Source: Mycoplasma sp. CAG:877 (GTDB taxonomy: Bacteria; Bacillota_I; Bacilli_A; RF39; UBA660). Taken from it: a stretch of 11,133 nucleotides of DNA. Positions 1 through 7,193 of the stretch are shown piece after piece (the stretch's first letter is position 1; the number at the start of each line of letters is the position of its first letter). Both the position numbers and the translations under genes were made by a program. The stretch spans positions 114,733 through 125,865 of the forward strand of contig HF992498.1 in NCBI GenBank assembly GCA_000433455.1, given 5' to 3'. The notes under the pieces were generated by a model. It did not search any database, was not told the DNA's origin, and saw only the letters and a list, made by a program, of their open reading frames with translations.

Positions 1-68
1 GTTAAATTATAAATATTATTATTAAAGTTAAAAGTGCAAAACTTTTTTAATTTTTTTTACCTTTTTTG

Positions 69-97
69 TTGACAAATATCAAACTTTCGATTAGTAT
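69..97 (+). promoter_or_regulatory. Sigma-70/SigA-type promoter for the candidate small RNA
   Basis: A perfect -35 box TTGACA (69-74) is followed by a 17-nt spacer and a -10 box TAGTAT (92-97; 5 of 6 consensus bases). Predicted transcription start is about 103-105, just ahead of the first hairpin. It points away from all protein genes, and no plus-strand reading frame follows it, so it most likely serves a noncoding RNA. It is the best-matching promoter in the window. Confidence 0.75.
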
Positions 98-102
98 AAG
101 AA

Positions 103-239
103 CTACCAATTCGGAATTAGGCGAATTGGTCGCTAGTATCACACTAGCCAACCCCTTTTTATTCTTTTTGGAAGCTGCCCTCAGGGGGTGCAGCTTCTTA
201 TATAGAAATTAAAAAAGATGTTTGCCGACATCTTTTTTT
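103..239 (+). ncRNA. Candidate structured small RNA, family not recognised
   Basis: About 135 nt lie between a strong promoter and a T-tract terminator. What is seen: hairpin 1 is a perfect 9-bp stem (ACCAATTCG 105-113 with CGAATTGGT 122-130); hairpin 2 is a perfect 6-bp stem (GCTAGT 132-137 with ACTAGC 143-148); a C- and U-rich linker follows (149-170); hairpin 3 is an 8-bp stem (171-178 with 190-197) with a G-rich loop; the last hairpin (217-232) is the terminator. ACCCC at 151-155 can also pair with GGGGT at 185-189. I do not recognise 6S RNA, SRP RNA, tmRNA, RNase P RNA, a T-box or a known riboswitch. A trans-acting regulator using the unpaired CCCC/poly-U linker is one possible role, but that is inference. 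The AT-rich surroundings contrast with the GC-containing stems. Confidence 0.6.
211..239 (+). terminator. Rho-independent terminator of the small RNA, potentially bidirectional
   Basis: GATGT (217-221) pairs with ACATC (228-232) around a 6-nt loop. It is followed by seven T (233-239) and preceded by six A (211-216), which lengthen the stem. Because of the A-run it could also stop minus-strand transcripts that read through the oxidoreductase terminator. Confidence 0.7.
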
Positions 240-257
240 ATTATATATCTACTACCA

Positions 258-296
258 ACAAAAAAGAGCTATATGAATCTCTCTCATATAGTTCTT
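258..296 (-). terminator. Terminator of the pyruvate:ferredoxin oxidoreductase gene
   Basis: A 13-bp inverted repeat (264-276 with 284-296, one G-U pair, 7-nt loop) lies 22 bp beyond the stop codon of the oxidoreductase gene. On the minus strand it ends in a U-tract (complement of the A-run at 260-265). A shorter T-run at 298-303 on the plus side could make it weakly bidirectional. With 211-239 it forms a convergent pair separating the small RNA from the gene. Confidence 0.8.
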
Positions 297-318
297 ATTT
301 TTTATACAATTCAAATTA

Positions 319-3300
319 CTACTCTTCTCTATTTGCTAAACTCTCATAATATTTATATCTTTTAATAGCGTTTTCCCTATTCTTATCAAGCAATTCTTTA
401 GCATTCCTATTTAACTTCTTTAAAGAACGATATCTATCTTCGCCAAGTATAAACTCTTCATACTTAGAAAAGTCTGCCTTACTATCCATCTTAAATTCTA
501 AACTAGCTGGATTGTAATGGAATAATGGGAAATATCCAACCTCTGTTGCACTCTTTTCCTCATTAATACTATTCTTCATTCCCTTAATTATTCCTTGTGC
601 AATACAAGGTGCATAAGCAACAACAATTGAAGGACCATTATATGCTTCAGCTTCTTTTAATACTTTAATTGCCTGATTTGGATTAGCCCCCAAAGAAATA
701 GTACCAACATAAACATGTTCATAAGTAAGAGCAATCTTTGTTAAATCTTTCTTAGCCGTCTGTTTACCAGCAGCAGCAAACTTAGCAACTGCTCCAGTCC
801 TAGTAGACTTAGAAGACTGACCTCCCGTATTAGAATAAACCTCAGTATCAAGAACTAAAATATTAACATTCTCCTTATTAGCTAAGACATGATCTATTCC
901 ATTATAACCAATATCATATGCCCAACCATCTCCACCAACTAACCAAATAGACTTAGGAGCAACAAAGCACTTTAACTTAGCCAAGCCTTCAATCTTAGTC
1001 TCATCAATAACTTCTAATAAAGCCTTAGCTGTATCATCATTAATATCATCAGCATAGCCTTTATAAATGTCAATCTCACTCTTCTTAACATCTTTAATAT
1101 TATTCTTAATCAAACTAACAATTCTATTCTTAATAGCAGAATCAGCAACCTTCATACCAAAACCAAATTCCGCATTATCTTCAAATAATGAATTAGCCCA
1201 AGGTATTGAATAAGGCATAGATGGAGTTGAAGCACCATATATAGAAGAACATCCTGTCGCATTCGCAATAACCAACTTCTCCCCAAATAATTGTGTCAAC
1301 AACTTCAAATATGGAGTCTCACCACAACCAGCACATGCTCCAGGGAACTCTAACTTAGGCCTCTTAAACTGACTACCCTTAACTGTATTAGTTGGCATAA
1401 CATCTTTTTTCTCACTAACTTCATTAAATAAATACTTATACTCTTCATCCTTCTTATCAGCAAGTAAAGCATCTTTCATCTTCATAACGATAGCCTTAGC
1501 ACCCTTCTTACCAGGACAAATCTCACTACATAAAGAACAACCAGTACAATCAGGTAAACTAACTCCAACTGTAAACTTATAATCTTTATCTTTAATATTA
1601 GCAGGTATCAAATTACGACTAACAGAGTCAGGTGCATCTATTTGTTCCTTTTCATTTAATAAGAATGGTCTAATAACAGCATGTGGACAAACCAAAGAAC
1701 ACAAGTTACAAGAAATACAATTCTCTGCATTATAACAAGGTGCCATATCTGAAGAATCTCTCTTATCATACTTAGAAGTACCAGCTTCAAAAGTACCATC
1801 AGGTATCTTTATAAAACTACTAACCGGAAGATTATCTCCCTCCATACTATCAATCATTTCAAAGAAACTCTTCTTTTTAGCAAACTCTTCTACATAGTCA
1901 ACATTTGGTATTTTAACAGGAACAAGTCCATCTAAACTAGCATCAATTGCCTTAATATTTTTAGTAACTAAATCTCCACCTTTATTAGAAAACTTAACTG
2001 CTAAATTTTCTTTAATCTTACCCAAAGCAAAATTAAAATCAACAATCTTACCTAACTTAAATATTAATGCTTCCATAATTGCACTAATCTTACCAGCAAT
2101 ACCAGCATCTTCTGTCATCTTAGTTGCATTAATAATAAACATCTTAACACTTCTATCACGTAAAATCTTCTTATCATGAGCACTCATAGAAGCTAAAACT
2201 TCATCTGGACTCTTAGTCGTATTTAAAACAAAAACACCCTTATTCTTAATCTTCTCAAGCATCTTCATACGTTTCAAATAAGAATCCTTAGTACAAACAA
2301 TTAACGATGCCTTCTCAACATAATAAGTAGACTTAATTGGCTTTTTACCAAATCTTAAATTAGATATAGTTACTCCACCAGACTTCTTAGAATCATATTG
2401 GAAATAACCTTGTACATAAGCATTAGTATAAGTACCGGTAATCTTCATAATATCCTTAGAAGCACTAACCATACCATCACTACCAAAACCATATATTAAA
2501 AACTCAATATTATTACTTGGTATTCTAAAATTCTTATCATACTTAACAGATAACTTAGTAACATCATCATTGATACCCAATGTAAAATTATTATGAACTT
2601 CTCTCGTATCTAAAAAGTCATATAACCCCTTAATCATTGCTGGAGTAGTATTCTTACTAGATAAACCATATCTACCACCAACTACTAATACTTTAGCATC
2701 TATCTCTTTTATTGTTTTAACAACATCCAAGTATAAAGGTTCCCCAGTAGAACCAGGTTCCTTAGTCCTATCAAGTACCGCAATCTTCTTAACTGACTTT
2801 GGTAAAGCCTTTAAAAAATATTTAGTACTAAAAGGTCTATATAAATGCACTTCAAGTAATCCAACATTTTCATTTTTCTCTTCTACTAAGTAATCAATAG
2901 TTTCCTTTATCGTCTCACAAACAGATCCCATCGCAACTATAACCTTAGTAGCCGTCTTACTACCATAATAATTAAATGGTTGATAATTACCTCCTGTAAT
3001 TTTATTAACCTCTTCCATATATTTACATACTATATCTGGAATTTTATTATAGTATTCATTTCTAACTTCCGTAGCTTGGAAATAAATATCCTCGTTTTGT
3101 GCTGTACCTTTTATAACAGGCTTATCAGGATTTAAAGCTCTATCTCTAAACTCATTAAGAGCTTTCTCATCAATCAATCTTTTTAACTTATCTGTATCTA
3201 TTACATCAATCTTTTGTAACTCATGACTAGTCCTAAATCCATCAAAAAAGTTCAAGAATGGTACTCTTCCCTTTATAGCTGCTAAATGAGCAACACCAGT

Positions 3301-3747
3301 TAAATCCATAACTTGTTGTACAGAAGACGAAGCAAGCATCGCAAAACCAGTTGCTCTAGTTGCATAAATATCTTGATGATCTCCAAATATTGATAAAGCA
3401 TGAGTTGCTAAAGATCTAGCTGCTACATTTATAACACAAGGTAACATTTCTCCAGCAATTTTATACATATTAGGAATCATTAATAATAATCCTTGACTAG
3501 CTGTATAAGTAGTTGTTAAACATCCAGCCTCTAAAGAACCATGAACCATTCCAGCAGCCCCTGCTTCAGACTCCATTTCCACTACTTTTACTGGTGTCCC
3601 AAAATAATTAAGTTTACCCTCACTACTCCATTTATCAGTAATCTCAGCCATTGGTGAAGCCGGTGTAATTGGATATATTCCAGCTACCTCTGTAAAGTTA
3701 TAAGAAACATAACTACAAGCCTCATTACCATCCATAATTTTCTTCAT
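319..3747 (-). CDS. nifJ: Pyruvate:ferredoxin (flavodoxin) oxidoreductase, single-chain
   Basis: Cytoplasmic enzyme that oxidises pyruvate with CoA to acetyl-CoA and CO2 and reduces ferredoxin or flavodoxin; central to anaerobic energy metabolism. At 1142 aa it has the usual length of the one-polypeptide form. Domains in order: N-terminal pyruvate/TPP-pyrimidine domain (about 1-250, YPITPASPMAE at 25-35), transketolase C-like domain II (about 260-385), gamma/CoA-type domain (about 415-605), a 2[4Fe-4S] ferredoxin domain (C677, C680, C683, C687 and C734, C737, C740, C744) and the TPP-binding domain (about 800-1075). The last has the proximal-cluster cysteines C805, C808, C833 and C1048 and the GDG motif at 939-941. 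All expected cluster ligands are present, so it should be active. The ATG start is set by AGGAGGA (3757-3763), 9 nt upstream. It is monocistronic, with its own promoter and terminator. The alternative name por is equally used. Confidence 0.97.
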   Translation of the reverse strand: MKKIMDGNEACSYVSYNFTEVAGIYPITPASPMAEITDKWSSEGKLNYFGTPVKVVEMESEAGAAGMVHGSLEAGCLTTTYTASQGLLLMIPNMYKIAGEMLPCVINVAARSLATHALSIFGDHQDIYATRATGFAMLASSSVQQVMDLTGVAHLAAIKGRVPFLNFFDGFRTSHELQKIDVIDTDKLKRLIDEKALNEFRDRALNPDKPVIKGTAQNEDIYFQATEVRNEYYNKIPDIVCKYMEEVNKITGGNYQPFNYYGSKTATKVIVAMGSVCETIKETIDYLVEEKNENVGLLEVHLYRPFSTKYFLKALPKSVKKIAVLDRTKEPGSTGEPLYLDVVKTIKEIDAKVLVVGGRYGLSSKNTTPAMIKGLYDFLDTREVHNNFTLGINDDVTKLSVKYDKNFRIPSNNIEFLIYGFGSDGMVSASKDIMKITGTYTNAYVQGYFQYDSKKSGGVTISNLRFGKKPIKSTYYVEKASLIVCTKDSYLKRMKMLEKIKNKGVFVLNTTKSPDEVLASMSAHDKKILRDRSVKMFIINATKMTEDAGIAGKISAIMEALIFKLGKIVDFNFALGKIKENLAVKFSNKGGDLVTKNIKAIDASLDGLVPVKIPNVDYVEEFAKKKSFFEMIDSMEGDNLPVSSFIKIPDGTFEAGTSKYDKRDSSDMAPCYNAENCISCNLCSLVCPHAVIRPFLLNEKEQIDAPDSVSRNLIPANIKDKDYKFTVGVSLPDCTGCSLCSEICPGKKGAKAIVMKMKDALLADKKDEEYKYLFNEVSEKKDVMPTNTVKGSQFKRPKLEFPGACAGCGETPYLKLLTQLFGEKLVIANATGCSSIYGASTPSMPYSIPWANSLFEDNAEFGFGMKVADSAIKNRIVSLIKNNIKDVKKSEIDIYKGYADDINDDTAKALLEVIDETKIEGLAKLKCFVAPKSIWLVGGDGWAYDIGYNGIDHVLANKENVNILVLDTEVYSNTGGQSSKSTRTGAVAKFAAAGKQTAKKDLTKIALTYEHVYVGTISLGANPNQAIKVLKEAEAYNGPSIVVAYAPCIAQGIIKGMKNSINEEKSATEVGYFPLFHYNPASLEFKMDSKADFSKYEEFILGEDRYRSLKKLNRNAKELLDKNRENAIKRYKYYESLANREE

Positions 3748-3773
3748 ATTATCAGATCCTCCTACTAAATTAT

Positions 3774-3803
3774 ATTATATAACAAATAAAGAAAAAAAGT
3801 CTA
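3774..3803 (-). promoter_or_regulatory. Probable promoter of the oxidoreductase gene
   Basis: On the minus strand there is a perfect -10 box TATAAT (3774-3779), with a second overlapping TATAAT (3769-3774). A partial -35 TAGACT (3798-3803) lies 18 nt upstream. Predicted start is about 3767, giving a leader of only about 20 nt that begins just before the ribosome binding site. The -35 region lies inside the terminator of the preceding gene, so the two signals overlap. Confidence 0.5.
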
Positions 3804-3819
3804 CCTCCAGGTAAACTTT
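3792..3819 (-). terminator. Terminator at the end of the envelope-glycan operon
   Basis: An imperfect 11-bp stem (3796-3806 with 3809-3819, one C-A mismatch) with a very small loop is followed on the minus strand by a run of seven U (complement of 3792-3798). It starts about 30 bp after the deacetylase stop codon, ends the eight-gene block and separates it from the oxidoreductase gene. Confidence 0.7.
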
Positions 3820-3849
3820 AAGAGATAAAACCATATAAGTAAAACATAA

Positions 3850-5109
3850 CTAAGATACATACCTAATATACGTATTTAAATCAGTCCCACTACTTATTGG
3901 TATTCTAGGTATCTTAAATTTATCAATACCTCTAGTAACTCTTCTACCTCCACCAATAAATGCCATCTCAAAACCAGCCTCTTTTAAAACTGATATAGCA
4001 TAATCATTATATTCATAAAATGGAAAACAAAAAGCCTTCGTACCACTAAGTTTCTCTCTACTTTTTCTTAAATCCTCTAACAAAACATTCTTATCTAAAC
4101 ACTTCAACGGACTTCCTTGACCACCAGGACAACGTCCAGGCCAATGTAAATCATGAGTATGACTAGCAATTTCTAAATAAGGAGATTCAAACTGTTCCAA
4201 GTCATACCAACTAGAAACTAAAAATAATGTTGCATTAATCTTATACTCATTAAGTATAGGTACAAAATTCCAAGCTCTAGCTCCGTCATCAATAGTAATT
4301 AAAATAGATTTCTCCGGTAATCTAATTTTACCATCAATAAACTTACCTAACTCCGTAGTAGTTAAAGTAAAATAATTATTATCCTTCAAATAATTAAACT
4401 GCTCTCTAATTTGTCCCTCACTATGACAAATAGATTCACCACAACTAGTATCACCATCTAAATAGATAAAATGATACACAGTAACAGGAACACTACTAGT
4501 CTCATTCAAAGTAGTATTAACAACATCATGTGTACTAAGAATATCCTCATTCTTAATCAAAAATTCCTCATCATTAAACTCAACAACATACCCATTATCA
4601 TCTTTTTCAATAACAGCTAAATCCAAACTATAAAAAACCTCATAAATAGCTTCCCCATTTTGATATAAAGTACTCTTCTCTTTAGTAACAATATTAAAAT
4701 TAAATGGCAAATAATTCTTATAACGCATATCTTTACTACTCAAACCATCAATCTTTATAACATCTTGATACTTAACGTAATAACCTAATTCTTTAATAAG
4801 AAAATACTTAGTATTTTTATCTATCTTAATATCTTCTAAAGTTAACTCCTTCTCTTTATCAAGTTTAATTACTTTTGCATATTTACCATTATCAAGCTTA
4901 TATAAAAAGCTTCCCTCTTTAACCTTCACATACTTACTATAACTATCAGTAATCTTCTTTACTAATACTTTCTCATTTTCCCTATTTTGTTTTTCTCTAT
5001 TTTCTCTATTTTTATTATGCAAAAAAATACCTGTTCCAATTATAGAAAAAGCCACAATCAAAACAAGTACAACAATAATTACATTTGTTAATTTACGTTT
5101 ATTATTCAT
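3850..5109 (-). CDS. Membrane-anchored polysaccharide deacetylase (NodB/CE4 family)
   Basis: Predicted extracytoplasmic de-N-acetylase of an amino-sugar polymer. Residue numbers follow the longest frame (first codon 5121). One membrane helix at about 12-34 has a Lys/Arg-rich N-terminus, then comes a Lys/Glu/Asn-rich linker. Residues about 60-200 are beta-rich and may be two SH3-like modules (62-120 and 140-197). The deacetylase domain spans about 212-423: catalytic/metal motif ITIDDG (D278, D279), SHTHDLH (H321 and H326 as likely metal ligands) and CFPF (365-368) where many members have R-x-P-[FY]. The five-residue histidine spacing resembles PgaB/IcaB-type poly-GlcNAc deacetylases rather than the four-residue spacing of PgdA; substrate remains inference. 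The first codon at 5121 lacks a usable Shine-Dalgarno. GAGGTG at 5114-5119 favours ATG at 5109 (419 aa). Last gene of the block. Confidence 0.88.
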   Translation of the reverse strand: MNNKRKLTNVIIVVLVLIVAFSIIGTGIFLHNKNRENREKQNRENEKVLVKKITDSYSKYVKVKEGSFLYKLDNGKYAKVIKLDKEKELTLEDIKIDKNTKYFLIKELGYYVKYQDVIKIDGLSSKDMRYKNYLPFNFNIVTKEKSTLYQNGEAIYEVFYSLDLAVIEKDDNGYVVEFNDEEFLIKNEDILSTHDVVNTTLNETSSVPVTVYHFIYLDGDTSCGESICHSEGQIREQFNYLKDNNYFTLTTTELGKFIDGKIRLPEKSILITIDDGARAWNFVPILNEYKINATLFLVSSWYDLEQFESPYLEIASHTHDLHWPGRCPGGQGSPLKCLDKNVLLEDLRKSREKLSGTKAFCFPFYEYNDYAISVLKEAGFEMAFIGGGRRVTRGIDKFKIPRIPISSGTDLNTYIRYVS

Positions 5110-5113
5110 GAGA

Positions 5114-5120
5114 CACCTCA
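5114..5120 (-). promoter_or_regulatory. Ribosome binding site deciding the deacetylase start
   Basis: The minus strand reads TGAGGTG here, 4 nt before the ATG at 5107-5109. It overlaps the alternative ATG at 5119-5121, which has only A/T-rich sequence upstream. This supports the internal start. Confidence 0.6.
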
Positions 5121-5507
5121 TTATTTTTTAATAATCAAACTATATTCACCATTACCCAAATCAATACTATTTTCTAAAGTATTATAAATAACTCCATTAT
5201 CAAATAATTCATCAACCTGATTCCAACACTTACTAACTGTAAATGTATCATCAAATAACCGCATCACTAAATTTACACACGTTGGTATAAGAAACAGCAT
5301 TATAATAGCAATAGCCCAGTTTCTAATTACATTCTTTAATTTCTTCTCATCTGGTGTAATCATCAGTTTTGTAAAGTTAATAATTAACGCAATTATACCA
5401 ACAATTGGTCCAATCATTTGTATTAAGTTTAGCACTCTTTTAAATACACTAAGTAAGGTTGCGACTGCATAACTGCCACATACAGCAGTCAAGTCTAAAA
5501 TTAACAT
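5121..5507 (-). CDS. Small two-helix membrane protein, VirB2/TrbC pilin-like
   Basis: A 128-aa protein with two predicted membrane helices (about 28-50 and 62-84) joined by a short charged loop containing TPDEKKLKN (51-59), and a polar C-terminal tail of about 44 residues. A hydrophobic pair of helices around a D-E-K-K loop, with the second helix ending in IP..VNLVMRLF, resembles the VirB2/TrbC-type small membrane proteins common in Firmicutes. That family placement is from memory of the pattern and is not certain. Three cysteines (10, 77, 94) are present. The N-terminus is not a classic cleavable signal. The Shine-Dalgarno is weak (GGTGTGG, 4 nt before ATG). It lies 20 bp after the glycosidase stop, and its own TAA is 11 bp before the deacetylase ATG, so it is cotranscribed. 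No other secretion or conjugation genes are nearby. Alternative: an accessory membrane subunit of the glycan machinery. Confidence 0.8.
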   Translation of the reverse strand: MLILDLTAVCGSYAVATLLSVFKRVLNLIQMIGPIVGIIALIINFTKLMITPDEKKLKNVIRNWAIAIIMLFLIPTCVNLVMRLFDDTFTVSKCWNQVDELFDNGVIYNTLENSIDLGNGEYSLIIKK

Positions 5508-5527
5508 AAAACCACACCCATCATTTT

Positions 5528-6550
5528 TTATTTAACAATCCAGAAAGTTGGCATATCTCTTAATCCATCTACACCACCAGCAACTGGAGTATTAACTATT
5601 TTTTGGTTTATAACAAGTTCTGAAGAAGAACCACCATCCAAATTAGCAGCATTATAAGCTCCATAATTTTCCATTATTTCAGTAAGATCAACTAAATCAG
5701 CACCAATACTAGATGGAATTCTTCCATTAATAACAAGCATTAAAACTATACCATCTTTTCTTTGTCCAATAGCAGTTCTAGGAGCAATACCCCAACCACC
5801 ATTTCCTTTTATAAATGAACTCTTTCCATTTACTATTAAATAAGGTCCAAACTCAACAGCATCACGACATCCTTTAGCTAAAGCTTCCTCTTTAGTCATT
5901 TTTCCTAATATTAACTTATTTTCTTTTGTAAAGCAAATAAATCCTCCACCAACTCTAGCATCCTCATAATCACTAACCACTTTTCCATTAGATATAACAG
6001 TACCATGTGGTAAAGCTCCATTAGAATTCCAATCTGGATCATAGAATCCTCCAGCATTCATAGCTATAATAGCATTTTCTCTTTTTGCAACTGTCGTAAT
6101 AGATTCTCCATACTTTCCTAAATATTTAGTAGTTGCAATAGATATTCTAGAAGGATCATATACAGCAACTAAATAGCCTTGATAAGAAGTTCCAGATACT
6201 GGAATAACTTTATATAAATCATTACCAGGATCCTTAGTCAAAACTGCCTTTTCATATTCATTTTTATAAATAGTTTTAGCAGAATATTTTCTTATCTTAA
6301 TAGAATTAGAATCACTAACCTCATCAATTTCAACAATTTGGTTATTAGCAAGTACTTTTTGAATAGTCTCATCACTATATAGCCAAGTAGCCAAATATTG
6401 ATGATTCATAGTAGTCATAGCTGAAGTTATCCAAAAGTTTCTAAATCCATCCCAAGGACCATAAAACAAGAATAAAAGTCCAGAAATACCTACTACAAAA
6501 AGACTAGAAAATATAACAATAAGTTTTTTCTTTAAAGACCACTTCTTCAT
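5528..6550 (-). CDS. Membrane-anchored phosphodiester glycosidase (NAGPA domain)
   Basis: Predicted to face outward and to hydrolyse a sugar-1-phosphodiester bond. The family is named for the human uncovering enzyme that removes GlcNAc from GlcNAc-1-phospho-mannose. The 340-aa chain has an N-terminal Lys-rich stretch and one helix (about 10-29), a spacer, and then the NAGPA domain (about 120-340). Visible motifs are NAGGFYDP (165-172), HGTVISNGK (182-190), APRTAIG (256-262), NLDGGSSS (303-310) and a terminal GLRDMPTFWIV block with R331. These fit the G-G-F-Y / D-G-G-x-S pattern of the family. The ATG at 6550 is preceded by GGAAGAG. The gene starts 2 bp after the stop of the preceding gene and ends 20 bp before the small membrane protein gene, so coupling is likely. 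The actual substrate, such as a sugar-phosphate on an envelope polymer, is inference from the neighbouring glycosyltransferases. Confidence 0.88.
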   Translation of the reverse strand: MKKWSLKKKLIVIFSSLFVVGISGLLFLFYGPWDGFRNFWITSAMTTMNHQYLATWLYSDETIQKVLANNQIVEIDEVSDSNSIKIRKYSAKTIYKNEYEKAVLTKDPGNDLYKVIPVSGTSYQGYLVAVYDPSRISIATTKYLGKYGESITTVAKRENAIIAMNAGGFYDPDWNSNGALPHGTVISNGKVVSDYEDARVGGGFICFTKENKLILGKMTKEEALAKGCRDAVEFGPYLIVNGKSSFIKGNGGWGIAPRTAIGQRKDGIVLMLVINGRIPSSIGADLVDLTEIMENYGAYNAANLDGGSSSELVINQKIVNTPVAGGVDGLRDMPTFWIVK

Positions 6551-6552
6551 AA

Positions 6553-7119
6553 CTACTCTTCCTTACCTTCATATTTTTTATCATTATTATAATCAATATA
6601 CTTCTTAGTTGTATCATAATGTTTTAAACTAATATTAGTATTTAAACCCTTTTGATAATCATTATACTCATCTATATTTTTATTATAAGATTTAACATCT
6701 GATACAAAAGCATTAACTATTTGTTCATAAACACTAGCATAACTCTCACACTTAGTACGAGCTCTTGAATCTGTAAAATATATATTACCACATAATTTAC
6801 TTAATTTATCAGTAACTTTATTAACCTCATCAACTATATCTTCATATTTTTTAAATGATACTTGTATTGCAGAATCCATTTCCCCAATATTAGTTATATA
6901 AACATTATCCAATGTATTAGAATATAACTCATTTCTAATATCATTAAATTTATCTACCGAATCACTGAATTCACTATATACATTAATAACATCTTGTACT
7001 CGTTCAACTGTAGCTTTCTGATCTTTCTTTATACTTAAAATAAATAAAACAATACCTGCAATAAATAATAATAAAACACCTGCAACAATTGCTACAATTT
7101 TTAATGTTTTCTTCTTCAC
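6553..7119 (-). CDS. Membrane-anchored helical protein of unknown function
   Basis: I do not recognise this gene. From the GTG at 7119 it has 188 aa: three Lys at the N-terminus, one strong membrane helix (about 5-30), then about 155 mainly hydrophilic residues. These are Lys/Asp/Asn/Tyr-rich and predicted mostly helical, with V/I/L spacing that suggests a coiled coil (about 35-135). Two cysteines (110 and 124) in the presumed outer part could form a disulfide. The tail is highly charged. The longer frame from GTG 7128 is unlikely, because that codon lies within the AGGTGA ribosome binding site (7125-7130), which sits 5 nt before GTG 7119. It is followed after 2 bp by the glycosidase gene, so the two probably work together at the membrane. 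A weak promoter-like pair (TATACA 7162-7167, TATATT 7139-7144, 17-nt spacer) lies upstream. Confidence 0.82.
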   Translation of the reverse strand: MKKKTLKIVAIVAGVLLLFIAGIVLFILSIKKDQKATVERVQDVINVYSEFSDSVDKFNDIRNELYSNTLDNVYITNIGEMDSAIQVSFKKYEDIVDEVNKVTDKLSKLCGNIYFTDSRARTKCESYASVYEQIVNAFVSDVKSYNKNIDEYNDYQKGLNTNISLKHYDTTKKYIDYNNDKKYEGKEE

Positions 7120-7124
7120 AAAAA

Positions 7125-7130
7125 TCACCT
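7125..7130 (-). promoter_or_regulatory. Ribosome binding site deciding a GTG start
   Basis: AGGTGA on the minus strand lies 5 nt before the GTG at 7117-7119. It contains the alternative upstream GTG (7126-7128), so that codon is unlikely to be the start. Confidence 0.6.
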
Positions 7131-7193
7131 ACTCATAAAATATAACAAATTTTTTATAAATTGTATATATTTAATTCAAATGATATTTCTACT

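Noticed and set aside
30..46. Weak hairpin AAAAGT/ACTTTT followed by T-runs
   Set aside because: Six A/T-rich pairs are expected by chance in such AT-rich DNA. It could end an upstream plus-strand gene, but no gene is visible to the left.
103..200. Small RNA considered as SRP RNA, 6S RNA, T-box or riboswitch
   Set aside because: The conserved SRP tip (GGAAG..AGCAG arrangement), the 6S central bubble and the T-box GGTGG-type antiterminator motif are absent, and no gene follows on the same strand for a riboswitch to control.
5121..5507. Reading the VirB2-like gene as evidence of a conjugative element
   Set aside because: No relaxase, VirB4/VirD4-like ATPase, integrase, attachment repeats or compositional break is seen around it.
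7139..7167. Promoter-like TATACA and TATATT pair in the 74-nt gap
   Set aside because: Only a partial match in sequence that is nearly all A/T. It is possible as an internal promoter but too weak to annotate.
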